Positions 26,374 to 34,481 of a DNA stretch of 34,716 nucleotides are shown here, in pieces. The DNA lies in NCBI GenBank assembly GCA_945787575.1, contig CALZKB010000013.1:1-34716 (forward strand), written 5' to 3'. The notes beneath the pieces were generated by a model, which was not told the origin of the DNA, did no database searches, and was given only the letters and a program-made list of their open reading frames with translations. Made by a program: the position numbers and the translations under genes. This DNA is from Thermoanaerobaculia bacterium (GTDB lineage Bacteria > Acidobacteriota > Thermoanaerobaculia > Multivoradales > JAHEKO01). How positions within the stretch are numbered: position 1 is the first letter of the stretch; every line of letters begins with the position of its first letter.

Positions 26374-27036
26374 ATGAACTTCAGAGTGGTCGCCTTCGTC
26401 CTGTCGACGGCTCTTGCCGTCTTGTCCGCTCCTCCAGCCAGCGCCGAGTCACGCTCATGGGACCTCGGCTTGCGCCTGGACGTGCTCACCGGTACCGGCG
26501 AGCCGACGAACGACGTCATCAGCCAAGGGGTGTTCGGACATCGCCAGATGAACGACCGTTGGACGCTTGGCTGGGCGGTCGACCATTCCTCCGAGTTCGA
26601 CGTCGAACGGATCGCCAAGTTGGTCGGACTCGCGCCAGATCCCGATGCCAAGGTCATCGATGCCAAGGGCACCGGCACAGCCATCCAGGTTTGGCTCGAG
26701 CAGCGCTCGGGTTCGGACGAAGGGACGTGGGAGTGGTTCTGGGGCGGCGGCTTGGGCATCAACGAGGTCGACATCGACGACCAGAGCGGTCCACTGCCGG
26801 ACGGCGCGGACTTCGACATTCGGGTCGAAGCAGGCACCGAGCTCCTCCTCACGGGCCTGATCGGAATCCGGCGCCGACTGAGCGGTTCCTTGGTCTTGGA
26901 AGCTGCTCTCCGAGCCGAGCAGCACGTCTCCGACTGGGCCTTGGAAGATCGGGTTTCCGGGAGGAGGTCCACGGTCGATGACTATCTGCTCAGCGGAGTC
27001 CACGTCGGGGTGCTCTGGAAGAGGGACGGCGATTGA
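26374..27036 (+). CDS. Small outer-membrane beta-barrel protein
   Basis: About 220 residues with a signal peptide (VVAFVLSTALAVLSAPPASAES). The mature protein begins SWDLGLRLDVLTGTGEPTND and alternates strands and turns (GTAIQVWLEQRSGSDEGTWE, WFWGGGLGINEVDI, LLTGLIGIRRRLSGSLVLEA, LSGVHVGVLWKRDGD), as in eight-strand OmpW/OmpA-like barrels. The last strand ends in a charged tail instead of Phe. It follows the larger barrel gene by 17 bases, so the two form a likely operon. The function is unknown. Confidence 0.72.
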   Translation: MNFRVVAFVLSTALAVLSAPPASAESRSWDLGLRLDVLTGTGEPTNDVISQGVFGHRQMNDRWTLGWAVDHSSEFDVERIAKLVGLAPDPDAKVIDAKGTGTAIQVWLEQRSGSDEGTWEWFWGGGLGINEVDIDDQSGPLPDGADFDIRVEAGTELLLTGLIGIRRRLSGSLVLEAALRAEQHVSDWALEDRVSGRRSTVDDYLLSGVHVGVLWKRDGD

Positions 27037-27125
27037 CCGCTCCGTCGAGTCCTTACGTTGGGCGACGAGTGGAAGATGGCGTCGACGAGGAGGGCCCAGG
27101 TGAGGATCGGGCAGCCTCTTTGTGG

Positions 27126-27767
27126 TCAATCCGCCAATTGCTGATCGACCCACCGTAGTGAAGTCCATATGCGGACACTGGCGACGAGATAGTACAGGCC
27201 CGACACGGGACCCAGGTCAAGAGACTCGGCTTCCCCGGGTGGAATGGGAAAGGTCGCCAGGTTCAGCACCAGGAGTCCGCCGCCGATCAGGATGGAGAGC
27301 GCTCCCCAGATTCTGCCGAACCGGGGATGGCCGAGCATCGCGATGCCCAGCAGGATCATGGCCAACGAGAAATAGATGTCCCAGGAAACATCCATGCCCA
27401 GCTGGACCATGTTGAGACCATCGAAAGCCAATCCAAGATCCGCCCTCGCCTCGCGCGGTACGGTCAGAAATATCGCGGACTGAACAACCAGCATCAGATT
27501 CACGAGCGTGCCTGCAATCACGGCAAAAACCGTGCCCGCTTGAAGCGCTATCGAGTTCCGATACAGCCTCAGAAAATGGTAGTAGCCAATGAAAGCAAGG
27601 CTGATGAGGGGGCCGAAAGCAAAGCCCAACAACATCCGAAGTCCAGTTGGGATCGGCAATGGAGCTATGGCACCGGCGTAAGCGACGTCGCCGAGAATTC
27701 CAGCCACGACGCCGAGAACAATCCAGTTCTTCGTCAACCTCTTCTGTTCAGGGGTATCTGAGCTCAT
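27126..27767 (-). CDS. Integral membrane protein, unknown function
   Basis: About 213 residues with about six transmembrane helices, including WIVLGVVAGILGDVAYAGAI, MLLGFAFGPLISLAFIGYYH, AGTVFAVIAGTLVNLMLVV, IYFSLAMILLGIAMLG and WGALSILIGGGLLVLNLATF. A soluble N-terminus of about 14 residues (MSSDTPEQKRLTKN) precedes them. The overall shape resembles DUF4386-like membrane proteins, but I am not certain of the family. GGGAG lies about 7 bases before the ATG. It is transcribed alone, with 89 bases to the barrel genes on one side. Confidence 0.7.
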   Translation of the reverse strand: MSSDTPEQKRLTKNWIVLGVVAGILGDVAYAGAIAPLPIPTGLRMLLGFAFGPLISLAFIGYYHFLRLYRNSIALQAGTVFAVIAGTLVNLMLVVQSAIFLTVPREARADLGLAFDGLNMVQLGMDVSWDIYFSLAMILLGIAMLGHPRFGRIWGALSILIGGGLLVLNLATFPIPPGEAESLDLGPVSGLYYLVASVRIWTSLRWVDQQLAD

Positions 27768-27844
27768 CGCGCTCTCCCGGGCTCTGCAGGCTCCCCGTCA
27801 GGGCACCAGAGTATTCCATTCGAGTAGGAGTAGTATGACCGGTG

Positions 27845-28183
27845 ATGGAAGTTCTCCAGCAGGGACCCATGGCGGGGGTGGTGGTGGCGATCCTCGGGCT
27901 ATTCCTGCTCTTCGGGCCGATCGAGCTTCTCGCGCGCAAGCCCTCGCCGGTCCGACGCGATTCCCGACCGAAGCTCACGGCAGACGAGGTGCCCACCTGG
28001 ATGAAGGTCTTCTTCCGAGGCCTGGGCATCGCCCTGCTGGTGCTCGCGGGTCTGTTGCTGGCACCTGCACTTGGGGTTTCACCGCCGCATCCCTCACCTC
28101 GTAGTCGCGAAGCTGTCGACGCCGCTCCTGAGCTGCGCCTAGCGTCGCCTGAGCACCTGAGACAAGCGCTCAGAAGCTCTTGA
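27845..28183 (+). CDS. Small two-helix membrane protein, unknown
   Basis: About 112 residues with helices at about 10-28 (MAGVVVAILGLFLLFGPIEL) and about 58-76 (GLGIALLVLAGLLLAPALG), joined by a basic loop, and a polar tail. The best ribosome site (AGGAG, 27826-27830) is 14 bases before the ATG at 27845 and only 4 before an ATG at 27835 in another frame that gives a nonsensical product. The start is therefore imperfect and the gene may be decaying. A pseudogene follows directly. Confidence 0.5.
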   Translation: MEVLQQGPMAGVVVAILGLFLLFGPIELLARKPSPVRRDSRPKLTADEVPTWMKVFFRGLGIALLVLAGLLLAPALGVSPPHPSPRSREAVDAAPELRLASPEHLRQALRSS

Positions 28184-28187
28184 TCAC

Positions 28188-28530
28188 TTGTCACGAGCAT
28201 TCCCTGGTCTGAGTTGGCTGCAGCAACGACTCACCTATCCCCGCATCGGGTACGCCAAGCTGGCAGAAGAGGGTTCCACGCAGGGGCGAGGTATTCTGGT
28301 CTTCGCATTGGTTGTCTTCGCCCTCTCCGTCCTGGCGCTGGTCGGCTTCGGCGTCGCGAGTGATGTCACCTACTGGCGGCGCTGGGCTCCCGCCTTGGCT
28401 GGCGCTCTTTGCTGCGGCGGGTTTCTCGTCCCTGCCAGCTAATCCTGCTTCGCTCGACACTACATCTACATCGCGGCAAGCCTGCTTGGAGGAATCGCAT
28501 TCTCGCTGATCCGGCCCTCCTCCGCAGCCG
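28188..28530 (+). pseudogene. Membrane-protein gene broken by an in-frame TAA
   Basis: The frame reads LQQRLTYPRIGYAKLAEEGS, then ILVFALVVFALSVLALVGFG, WRRWAPALAGALCCGGFLVP, AS and stop TAA (28440-28442). Coding sense continues in the same frame after the stop: SCFARHYIYIAASLLGGIAF, SLIRP. The pattern of a TYPRxGY head, a membrane helix, a WRRW segment and a final YIYxAxSLLxG helix belongs to one small membrane-protein family. A single nonsense codon therefore splits the gene. There is no ribosome site, and the first codons are uncertain. Confidence 0.65.
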
Positions 28531-28552
28531 CCCCAATACCGACGCCGGCCAG

Positions 28553-28852
28553 GACCACATCACCCGCCTCTACACGGGTGCGGCCTACGAGATCCGCCAA
28601 CTCGCCGACCGCGGCGTCATCGTCTTCCCCGAAGACACCGACCACCTCCTCGCTCCGTGGTTCTTCCGCCGAACCGCGGCTGGTTGGGTCTTGGACGGTA
28701 TCTCGCCACCAGCCGTCATCGGCTACAACCACCGAAATCAGTGGCGCTTCAAGACCATCGACCACCCGTACGCCTTTGCCTTCGAAGAGTGGCACATTGA
28801 CCGCCCTCCTCCCGGGTGGCTCTCGAGAGCGCACACCGTCACTTCAGAGTAA
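28553..28852 (+). pseudogene. C-terminal fragment of an unrecognised protein
   Basis: About 99 residues read DHITRLYTGAAYEIRQLADR, GVIVFPEDTDHLLAPWFFRR, AVIGYNHRNQWRFKTIDHPY and AFAFEEWHIDR. The composition is like a folded soluble domain and unlike the random reading frames around it, but there is no start codon with a ribosome site. The frame runs upstream into the broken membrane-protein gene. I read it as the tail of a gene whose front was deleted. The family is not recognised. Confidence 0.5.
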
Positions 28853-29492
28853 GCACGACCTCTGGGAAGAAGCTCTCCGCATCGTAGGTGGAGTCGGCCT
28901 CTCGAATCGCCAAGCGAAGGGCCTGGCCAGAGGATACGCCGAGCTCGGCATAGGGAATCCGCACGGCCACTTCCGATCCCGTGATCTCGGTCCGTGGCGA
29001 TTCCCAGAAGATGTCGTGCACGTCTTTCGCGTCGGTCGCTCCCTGCGTGAACTGCGCCACCTCGTAGGACGAAAAGTACCCCTGCTCGGGAGACGACAGG
29101 CCCCCTACGCAGGCCTCGCCGTCCTCGTAGCGGATGCAGGCTCGAATGCTGACCAGATACTCGAAGCCCTCCTTGCCGCCCCAGAACGTCTTGCCGCCCG
29201 TCGCACTGTCGCTGTCCGTGTCCACGTTGACCTGAATGACATCTCCCGCCTTCCTGCCCGCGAGATACGCGGCGACCTCGTCCGCCAGGAGCACGCTGAA
29301 GGAAAGTTCCTTGCCGTCCGTCGCCACCTGCAGTCTCACCACGTCCTTGCCGAGGTCCTCGCCTTCGTTCAGCACGTCACCCGCCGGGTCCTCGAGCTCC
29401 ACCGCATGGGTCGCCTGAATCGGATCTCCGGCTGCCGCTGACACAAGCACGAGTAGCACGACGTACGCCACGAACAGAGGTGTCTTTCGCAT
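28839..29492 (-). CDS. Secreted protein with DOMON/CBM9-like features
   Basis: About 217 residues. I chose the ATG at 29492, which begins the signal peptide MRKTPLFVAYVVLLVLVSAA and has a GAGAGGGA purine stretch before it. The mature part is beta-rich: VELEDPAGDVLNEGEDLGKD, VVRLQVATDGKELSFSVLLA, then NVDTDSDSATGGKTFWGGKE. The DTDSDSATGG loop looks like a calcium site, and the sandwich layout is like DOMON or CBM9-type domains that bind sugars or haem. No catalytic motif is visible. It ends at the edge of the pseudogene on the opposite strand. The 293 bases upstream hold no gene. Confidence 0.68.
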   Translation of the reverse strand: MRKTPLFVAYVVLLVLVSAAAGDPIQATHAVELEDPAGDVLNEGEDLGKDVVRLQVATDGKELSFSVLLADEVAAYLAGRKAGDVIQVNVDTDSDSATGGKTFWGGKEGFEYLVSIRACIRYEDGEACVGGLSSPEQGYFSSYEVAQFTQGATDAKDVHDIFWESPRTEITGSEVAVRIPYAELGVSSGQALRLAIREADSTYDAESFFPEVVLTLK

Positions 29493-29785
29493 CTCTCTTT
29501 CCCTCTCTAGCTGAAGTCGGCTGGGAGCTCGTTGGAGCTCCGTTATCCGTGTGACACTGAGGATAGGCCTTCGGCCGTCGCTCTTCGCCACCCAAAGGGG
29601 GAGGGACGGAAGGGCCTCCAATGCAGCCTCGAGCAACCCTCGACCGGACTAGCTGGACTGTCGAACTAGACGACGATCGCTGCCGACCGAGGTCGACGGG
29701 CGCGACAGCGAATGTGGCGAGGCAGACGGGGACCCAGCTCGAAGAGGGCCGGGCCCCGCCCGCCGCGCGCCCGAGTGACCTCCAT

Positions 29786-30247
29786 CTAGGGCTCGAACCG
29801 GACCTCGACCTCGAGGGTCTTCGCTCGTTCCAGTCCGTACTTGAGAGTAGCGACCGATGCCTGGGCCACTTTGTGCGCACTCTTCTTCCCCATCACCTCG
29901 TTCGCACTGAAGCCGTCGATGATCCGACCCTCTTCGTCCCGCCAACGCACCGTCACGCGGGCGCGCCACTTCTCAGTCGAGCCATTGCTGTATTCGAGCT
30001 GAAAGCGAACGGGTTCCAGGTAACTCTGATTGTAGGGACGAGCGAGCGTCGACTTGGTCAGACGCCCCTCCTTACGATCGATCCGGATTCGGTGGAGCGC
30101 CACCGGACCGTCGGTCTCTTCGATCTCGTGCCACGCATCTACGACAAAGTCAAAGGTCTTCACGACCTCCGCCGCACCTAGAGTGCCGCCACCGAAAAGT
30201 GGCCCGAGCACAACGCAGAACGACAGCACCTTGAACATCGATTTCAT
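29786..30247 (-). CDS. Small secreted protein, unknown function
   Basis: About 153 residues with a signal peptide (MFKVLSFCVVLGPLFGGGTLG, cut near AAE). The mature part is a single beta-sandwich-like domain: VVKTFDFVVDAWHEIEETDG, IRIDRKEGRLTKSTLARPYN, YLEPVRFQLEYSNGSTEKWR and ARVTVRWRDEEGRIIDGFSA. AGGAG lies 7 bases before the ATG at 30247. No family is recognised. The pattern of strands and the phrase VTVRWRDEEGRIIDGF recall proteins with FxLyD-like domains. Confidence 0.65.
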   Translation of the reverse strand: MKSMFKVLSFCVVLGPLFGGGTLGAAEVVKTFDFVVDAWHEIEETDGPVALHRIRIDRKEGRLTKSTLARPYNQSYLEPVRFQLEYSNGSTEKWRARVTVRWRDEEGRIIDGFSANEVMGKKSAHKVAQASVATLKYGLERAKTLEVEVRFEP

Positions 30248-30250
30248 CAA

Positions 30251-30617
30251 TACGCTCCTCTCGTTTGTCTGGTTTCAGATCATGATCCTTGCAGCACGCG
30301 ACCGGGCCAAGCGGTTGGCTACCCTTCCCCCGCGATTGCCCGCTTTCGTTCGTCCGGACAGACCGGTCGTGAACGCCTCTTCCTAAGGCAAGCACGGTGC
30401 CACCAGCTTCGCGAAAGTGAAGCGAGTGGGCTAACTGGCTTGTTTCGAGAAACTTGCAGGCAAAGCCCGGGGACGTGCCTGGAACTCACGAGTCCAGATC
30501 GGGACCGACGAGCGGCGGAATCGGAACTCGTCCTCCGATCGCCATGACCTCGAGGGCTTCGATCTACTTTCCTCTTATCCGGTCGACCGTGCGCGCCATC
30601 GTGTCCTGGGGGCTCGG
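30251..30617. other. 367-bp stretch without a recognised gene
   Basis: It contains the leader of the small secreted-protein gene and the region after the lipoprotein operon. A perfect palindrome GATCATGATC lies near 30277-30286, upstream of the secreted-protein gene. I see no reading frame with a ribosome site and no clear terminator. Confidence 0.5.
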
Positions 30618-31505
30618 CTAGCGCTTCGGCACGAGCTGCCGCGGAAGCGCTCCCTCGTAGTTGAAGACTCGCGCCGTCGCCGGGTCGACCAGCAGCGTGT
30701 CGAGACGGCGCTCCTCGGTCCCGTGGAGCGCGACCGCGTCGACCAGGCGCAGGCCGTGGCTGTAGTCGGCGTAGCGCTCCCCGTGCACGGTGCTGAGAGG
30801 CTGGATGACCTCGCCCGCCACCCGGTGCCAGCCGTAGATGGCGATGCGGTCGGCCTCTCGCAGCAGCCGCTTGGTGAGCACGACGTCCTTCTTGTGGCCG
30901 GCGGTGAGTGCGCCGAGCGGGCGGCCCGTGCGCGCCGCCTCGATCAGCTGCTGATGGCGCAGGTAGTACTCACTCGACCGCATCCTCGGGCCCGGAGTCA
31001 ACGGCCTCGGCGCGAGCTTGACCTCGGCCTGGACGAAGACGGCGTCGACGATCTTGCGGGTGGGCACGAACATGTCCCACGCGCTTGCGATTTCGAGGGC
31101 GCGCGGCAAGGTCAGCGGAATGCGCAGGAAGTCCCCATCCGATCCGATGGCCAGATAGTCGGGCAGCACCCACACCCAGGCCGCGGGCTCGGAGTGCGCG
31201 GTCGCGGCGGAGCGGCGCTTGCGGGAGTCAGCGGCCAGCGCCACCGGTACCAGGGTGCGAAGGAAGGGCGGCACGTTGCCGGCCAGCAGCTCGTCGACCG
31301 CACGCTGCTGGCGCTCGAGGCCGCTCATGCCGGCCGTGGCGGCAGCGAACTCGGAGCCGGTCGGGGCGTCCACCGGCCGCGGAGGAATCCGCGTCAGAAC
31401 GCGCGGGCCGGGAGATCCGGACTGGGCGATCAAAGCGCAGCCGGAAGCCGCCCAGAACAGCAGGGACGCCAGCAGAGCTCGCCGGCTCAAAGGCTCGCTC
31501 ACCAT
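30618..31505 (-). CDS. Putative lipoprotein, last gene of the SUMF1 operon
   Basis: About 295 residues. The N-terminus MVSEPLSRRALLASLLFWAAS-GC has twin arginines, a hydrophobic stretch and a lipobox-like ASGC (Cys23), so export and lipid attachment are likely. The rest is soluble: VAAWVWVLPDYLAIGSDGDF-type strands, then ALEIASAWDMFVPTRKIVDA, RHQQLIEAARTGRPLGALTA and HKKDVVLTKRLLREADRIAI. It contains a conserved-looking YGWH and a VHGERYADYSHGLRLVDAVA segment with several His, Tyr and Asp residues that could form an active site. I do not recognise the family. The ATG overlaps the stop of the SUMF1-domain gene by 7 bases (ATGGTGA), so translation is coupled. Confidence 0.68.
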   Translation of the reverse strand: MVSEPLSRRALLASLLFWAASGCALIAQSGSPGPRVLTRIPPRPVDAPTGSEFAAATAGMSGLERQQRAVDELLAGNVPPFLRTLVPVALAADSRKRRSAATAHSEPAAWVWVLPDYLAIGSDGDFLRIPLTLPRALEIASAWDMFVPTRKIVDAVFVQAEVKLAPRPLTPGPRMRSSEYYLRHQQLIEAARTGRPLGALTAGHKKDVVLTKRLLREADRIAIYGWHRVAGEVIQPLSTVHGERYADYSHGLRLVDAVALHGTEERRLDTLLVDPATARVFNYEGALPRQLVPKR

Positions 31506-32533
31506 CCGTCGGTCGCCGGCGCCGCGTTCTTGCAGCAGCGAAATCCGAGGTGGTAGTTGTGATGGCTGGCGGCGCTGCGCACCGGCGTGCCGTGCCAGTA
31601 GGGGGCGCGCCAGCGACACCAGTCCTCGTGCGCTCGATAGGAATCGAAGATGAACCAGCTGCCCTTCATCTCGGTGACGCCGAGAGCGCCCGAACCGGCA
31701 CTCGCCATCTGCTCCGGCGCCAGCGGTAGGTTCATGTGCTCGGCGGCGTTGCCGTTGAGGTCGAAGACCTCGAGAGTGCTGCGGCAGGTAGGAAAGGCGC
31801 CGGCCGGGTAGGTGTTCGAGCCGCAGGCCTTCCAGTCGCCACCGCTGCAGTTGAGCGACTTCTGGCTCGCCGACGCGCACGCGCCGGCCCGGTACTCTGC
31901 GCCGTAGCTCCACGACTTGCTGGCGGCGTACTTGGCGTTGTGGGCGCTGCGCATCGCGCGCACGGCGTCTCCGGCCACAGCGCCCCTGGCCAGGTCGAAG
32001 CGGTAGTCCGCTGGACCGAGCGCCCCGGCGCAGGCGCCTTCCCACTCGTGCGCGTCGCACAGCCGCTTGTCCATGGCCTCGCAGATCCGGGCGGCCTCGG
32101 AGGCCCTTACCCAGACTACCGGGTAGCTGCACGGCGCGTTGGGGAACTCGTACTGATCGATGCAGGCGGTGGCGTCCTCCTCCCGCTGATGTGCCGGGTC
32201 GTGGAGCGGTGCCATGTACGGGGCTCCGCAGATGGCCTCGAACCGCGGGGTGCGATCGGCCAGCCCCGCCGCCGCGCGGCGCTCGCGGCAGACCTCGGGG
32301 GTCATCGGGTGTCGCGTGATCGCCGGGTTGCCCTGACCGAGCACGGCCGACTGGGCGAAGATCCTCTCCACCGCGGCGACCTGCTCGTCGCTGAGTCCGT
32401 GCCGGAGACGCAGGAGCTCGAGGACTTGGGTGCGCTGTCGACCGACGGCGTCGAGGTCCGCGCCGGCGACTGGCTGGGCGCGGCTCAGGGGCACGGCAAC
32501 GAAGAGCGCGGCCACGAGCACGAAGTTCTTCAT
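31499..32533 (-). CDS. Secreted FGE/SUMF1 (formylglycine-generating-enzyme-like) domain protein
   Basis: About 344 residues with a signal peptide (FVLVAALFVAVPLSRAQ). Residues about 120-335 follow the FGE-sulfatase fold: YPVVWVRASEAARICEAMDK and RLCDAHEWEGAC (the usual PVxxVSWxDAxxYCxWxGKRLPTEAEWEYA), EVFDLNGNAAEHMNL (the usual GNVWEW), MKGSWF (RGGSW) and NYHLGFRCCK (GFRC). Real FGE makes formylglycine in sulfatases, but many family members have other roles. The aligned positions are altered here (AAEH for VWEW), so the activity is open. There are many extra Cys residues, suggesting disulfides. AGGAAGG lies before the ATG, which overlaps the stop of the phosphodiester-glycosidase-like gene by 4 bases (ATGA). 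No sulfatase is in the window. Confidence 0.82.
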   Translation of the reverse strand: MKNFVLVAALFVAVPLSRAQPVAGADLDAVGRQRTQVLELLRLRHGLSDEQVAAVERIFAQSAVLGQGNPAITRHPMTPEVCRERRAAAGLADRTPRFEAICGAPYMAPLHDPAHQREEDATACIDQYEFPNAPCSYPVVWVRASEAARICEAMDKRLCDAHEWEGACAGALGPADYRFDLARGAVAGDAVRAMRSAHNAKYAASKSWSYGAEYRAGACASASQKSLNCSGGDWKACGSNTYPAGAFPTCRSTLEVFDLNGNAAEHMNLPLAPEQMASAGSGALGVTEMKGSWFIFDSYRAHEDWCRWRAPYWHGTPVRSAASHHNYHLGFRCCKNAAPATDGW

Positions 32534-33705
32534 CGCGCCTTCCTCGACACGTAGAAGAAATCGCGGTTGTCGGGGTAGGCCAGGAAGCGGGGTACGACAG
32601 CGCCCTCGTATGTGAGGTCGAGCACGCTCATTCCCCGGTCGAGGTGGTGCACCTCGCGCTTTCCGTTCCTGGTCTGGTAGACCGCCAGATAGGTGTGCTC
32701 GAGTGCGTTCATGTCGAGCAGCATGGCGTAGCCGCAGCCGTAGGCCTGGAAGACCCGCGCCATCGCCGAGGTGGTGACGCTCGAGAAGTAGCCGTAGATC
32801 AGGAAACGGCCGGCGGCGCTCTCCTGCAGGCAGAGCCCTGCCCGCAAGGTGCGGAACTTCTGATCCTGGGAACCTGACCAGTTGCCCTCGCCCCACTTCC
32901 TGACCAGTGCCCCGGGTCGGCCTGCGCCGGTGTCGGGATCGCGCTCTATGATCGGGACCCCGTTCTGGCGCGCGTGCCGGACGTCGCCGAGGCGGCGGTC
33001 GTCACTCTCGCTCCACGTCTTGAGCTCGACCGCTCCGTCGCGCCATACGATGGCGGTCGCCAGACCCGGTTGCAGGCTGCTCAGAACAACGCCTTCCTCG
33101 ATGAAACCGTAGTGAGTGCCGCGGTTGACCTGCGCCAGCTGCCCGTACTTGAAGGCGCCGTGACTGCGCTTGAAGCCGCCGATGAACGTGGCGACCACGG
33201 CGGCGGCGCGGTGCGGCGCCAGGCGCCCGGTGCGAGCGAGGGGCGCGACGCCGTCGAACCCGTCCGGTCCCGGTAGGCGGCCGTCGACGACGGCCGGCAA
33301 GGCGCGATCCGACCAGCCGACTCGCGGATGGTCGGTGCCGAGCGCGAAGTCGACGTCGAAGCGGGCGAGATCGAAGGCCACCAAGTAGGTCAGCGCCTTG
33401 GCCTCGACGTCGTCGAGCGGGCTGACCGCCTGGCCCTGCTCTCGCACGACGTCTGGCGAGACGTGATCGGACTGCAGACCGCTGACGTAGATCCCCGCCT
33501 CCTCCTCGAGGGCATACCAGCGGCCGACGAGGAGGCGATTCTGAGGATCATCGGTCTTCACTCGCAGGTCGAGATCCCTGGGGACGAAGAGACTGGTCGC
33601 GGCCGCAGTGCCGAGGCGCGGCGGTGCCGGCGCCCCCAGCGGCCGATCGTGCTCGGCACCGGCGTCGCGCACGACGGTAGCCGTGCGCAGGAACGCGTCC
33701 TTCAT
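32530..33705 (-). CDS. Phosphodiester-glycosidase (NAGPA/DUF2233)-like protein, possibly the 3' half of a split gene
   Basis: About 391 residues. The family core is visible: ATFIGGFKRSHGAFKYGQLA, VVLSSLQPGLATAIVWRDGA, VELKTWSE, then LRAGLCLQ and QAYGCGYAMLLDMNALEHTY. This corresponds to the usual xNGGFK, PGxAT-xxxYxDG-xxxxGTW and GCxYAMxLDMN blocks of NAGPA-type phosphodiester glycosidases, which act on sugar-phosphodiester bonds. It has no signal peptide. Its ATG overlaps the stop of the preceding gene (TGATG, 33703-33707), and that product has a signal peptide but no domain of its own. The frame upstream stays protein-like (LWYEEL before MKDAFLRTATVV), which suggests one ancestral exported protein split by a -1 shift. 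It overlaps the SUMF1 gene downstream. Confidence 0.72.
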   Translation of the reverse strand: MKDAFLRTATVVRDAGAEHDRPLGAPAPPRLGTAAATSLFVPRDLDLRVKTDDPQNRLLVGRWYALEEEAGIYVSGLQSDHVSPDVVREQGQAVSPLDDVEAKALTYLVAFDLARFDVDFALGTDHPRVGWSDRALPAVVDGRLPGPDGFDGVAPLARTGRLAPHRAAAVVATFIGGFKRSHGAFKYGQLAQVNRGTHYGFIEEGVVLSSLQPGLATAIVWRDGAVELKTWSESDDRRLGDVRHARQNGVPIIERDPDTGAGRPGALVRKWGEGNWSGSQDQKFRTLRAGLCLQESAAGRFLIYGYFSSVTTSAMARVFQAYGCGYAMLLDMNALEHTYLAVYQTRNGKREVHHLDRGMSVLDLTYEGAVVPRFLAYPDNRDFFYVSRKAR

Positions 33706-34262
33706 CAGCTCTTCGTACCAAAGGTCGCGACCTCCTCGGCGAGGGCTCGCGAATCCGGGCCCCAGAGGGCGCAGCGGGTCTGCCGACCGCCGAGGTCGAA
33801 GGCGACGCCGTGCTGAAAGAGCTCGAGGCGAGGCCCGCGGTCCGCTAGCTGCAGATGGAACTCGGAACGCTTCAGGTCGAGCGCGGTCTGGGCGCTGCCA
33901 TCGGCCCGCAGCACGTACCAGGAGCCGACGCGCGGCGCCAGATTCGTCAGGCTGATCTGGACTCGGCGGCCGTCGGCCGCGGCGGCCACCGCAGTTCGAG
34001 TCGTGGCGGCGGTCTGCAGCGCCAGGACGCTCCGCGCGGCCGTCGCGAGCGGCGCAGAAACGAAGTCCGGCGCCGCGTCCGCGCTCGCGGCGCCCTCCGC
34101 CGGTGACTCGCTTTGGGCGGAGGTCAGCGCCGCTTGCGCGGCCACCTCCGGACCCGCGTGCGTCGTTCGCGAGAAGGTCTCCGCTGAGACCAGGTCGGGC
34201 GTGCCGCCGGGGATGGCCACCATCACCAGGGCGACCAAGGCCCATGTTCTGAAACAGTCCAT
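33705..34262 (-). CDS. Secreted protein, possible N-terminal half of the phosphodiester-glycosidase-like protein
   Basis: About 185 residues with a signal peptide (WALVALVMVAIPGGTPDLVSA). An Ala/Ser/Pro-rich stretch spans about 30-85. A beta-rich part follows: VQISLTNLAPRVGSWYVLRA, DGSAQTALDLKRSEFHLQLA, LELFQHGVAFDLGGRQTRCA, LWGP. Phrases of the form NLxPRxGSWYxLxAxG and CxLW are found at the front of exported phosphodiester-glycosidase proteins. The next gene begins mid-domain at the TGATG overlap, so the two may be one gene carrying a frameshift. If they are separate, the second product would lack an export signal, which argues against two independent proteins. Confidence 0.6.
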   Translation of the reverse strand: MDCFRTWALVALVMVAIPGGTPDLVSAETFSRTTHAGPEVAAQAALTSAQSESPAEGAASADAAPDFVSAPLATAARSVLALQTAATTRTAVAAAADGRRVQISLTNLAPRVGSWYVLRADGSAQTALDLKRSEFHLQLADRGPRLELFQHGVAFDLGGRQTRCALWGPDSRALAEEVATFGTKS

Positions 34263-34304
34263 CGATCGATCTACTCTTGTCGGTTCTCTCTCGGTTCGGG
34301 CACA

Positions 34305-34463
34305 TCAGCGCAACGGCTTGCGCGGTGGATCCGGCGGGGGGGGGATCCTCGTCTCCGGCTCCGGACGCGGTGGTTCCTCCGGCTTTGGGTCCGCCTTCGG
34401 CGGATCGGAGCTCTCCCGCTCTTCGCTGAGCGGCCGTCTGTTCTTCATACCCGGCTTCTCCAT
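34305..34463 (-). CDS. Tiny proline-rich charged protein
   Basis: A 52-residue reading frame (MEKPGMKNRRPLSEERESSD, then PPKADPKPEEPPRPEPETRI, PPPPDPPRKPLR). About a third of the residues are proline, with alternating Glu, Lys and Arg. It has no signal peptide or membrane helix, and it would be disordered. GGAGA stands 7 bases before an internal ATG (residue 6), so the product may be 47 residues. It lies 18 bases after the glycine-zipper gene and 42 bases before the next gene, in the same direction, so it is probably in the operon. A run of nine C bases encodes the IPPPP part. Alternative: a non-coding spacer with biased composition. Confidence 0.45.
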   Translation of the reverse strand: MEKPGMKNRRPLSEERESSDPPKADPKPEEPPRPEPETRIPPPPDPPRKPLR

Positions 34464-34481
34464 GTCCGCGGGGACTACCCG

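Noticed and set aside
31505-32896. Longer N-terminal extensions of the SUMF1 and lipoprotein frames
   Set aside because: The extensions are random-looking translations over neighbouring genes; signal peptides and start overlaps fix the true starts at 32533 and 31505.
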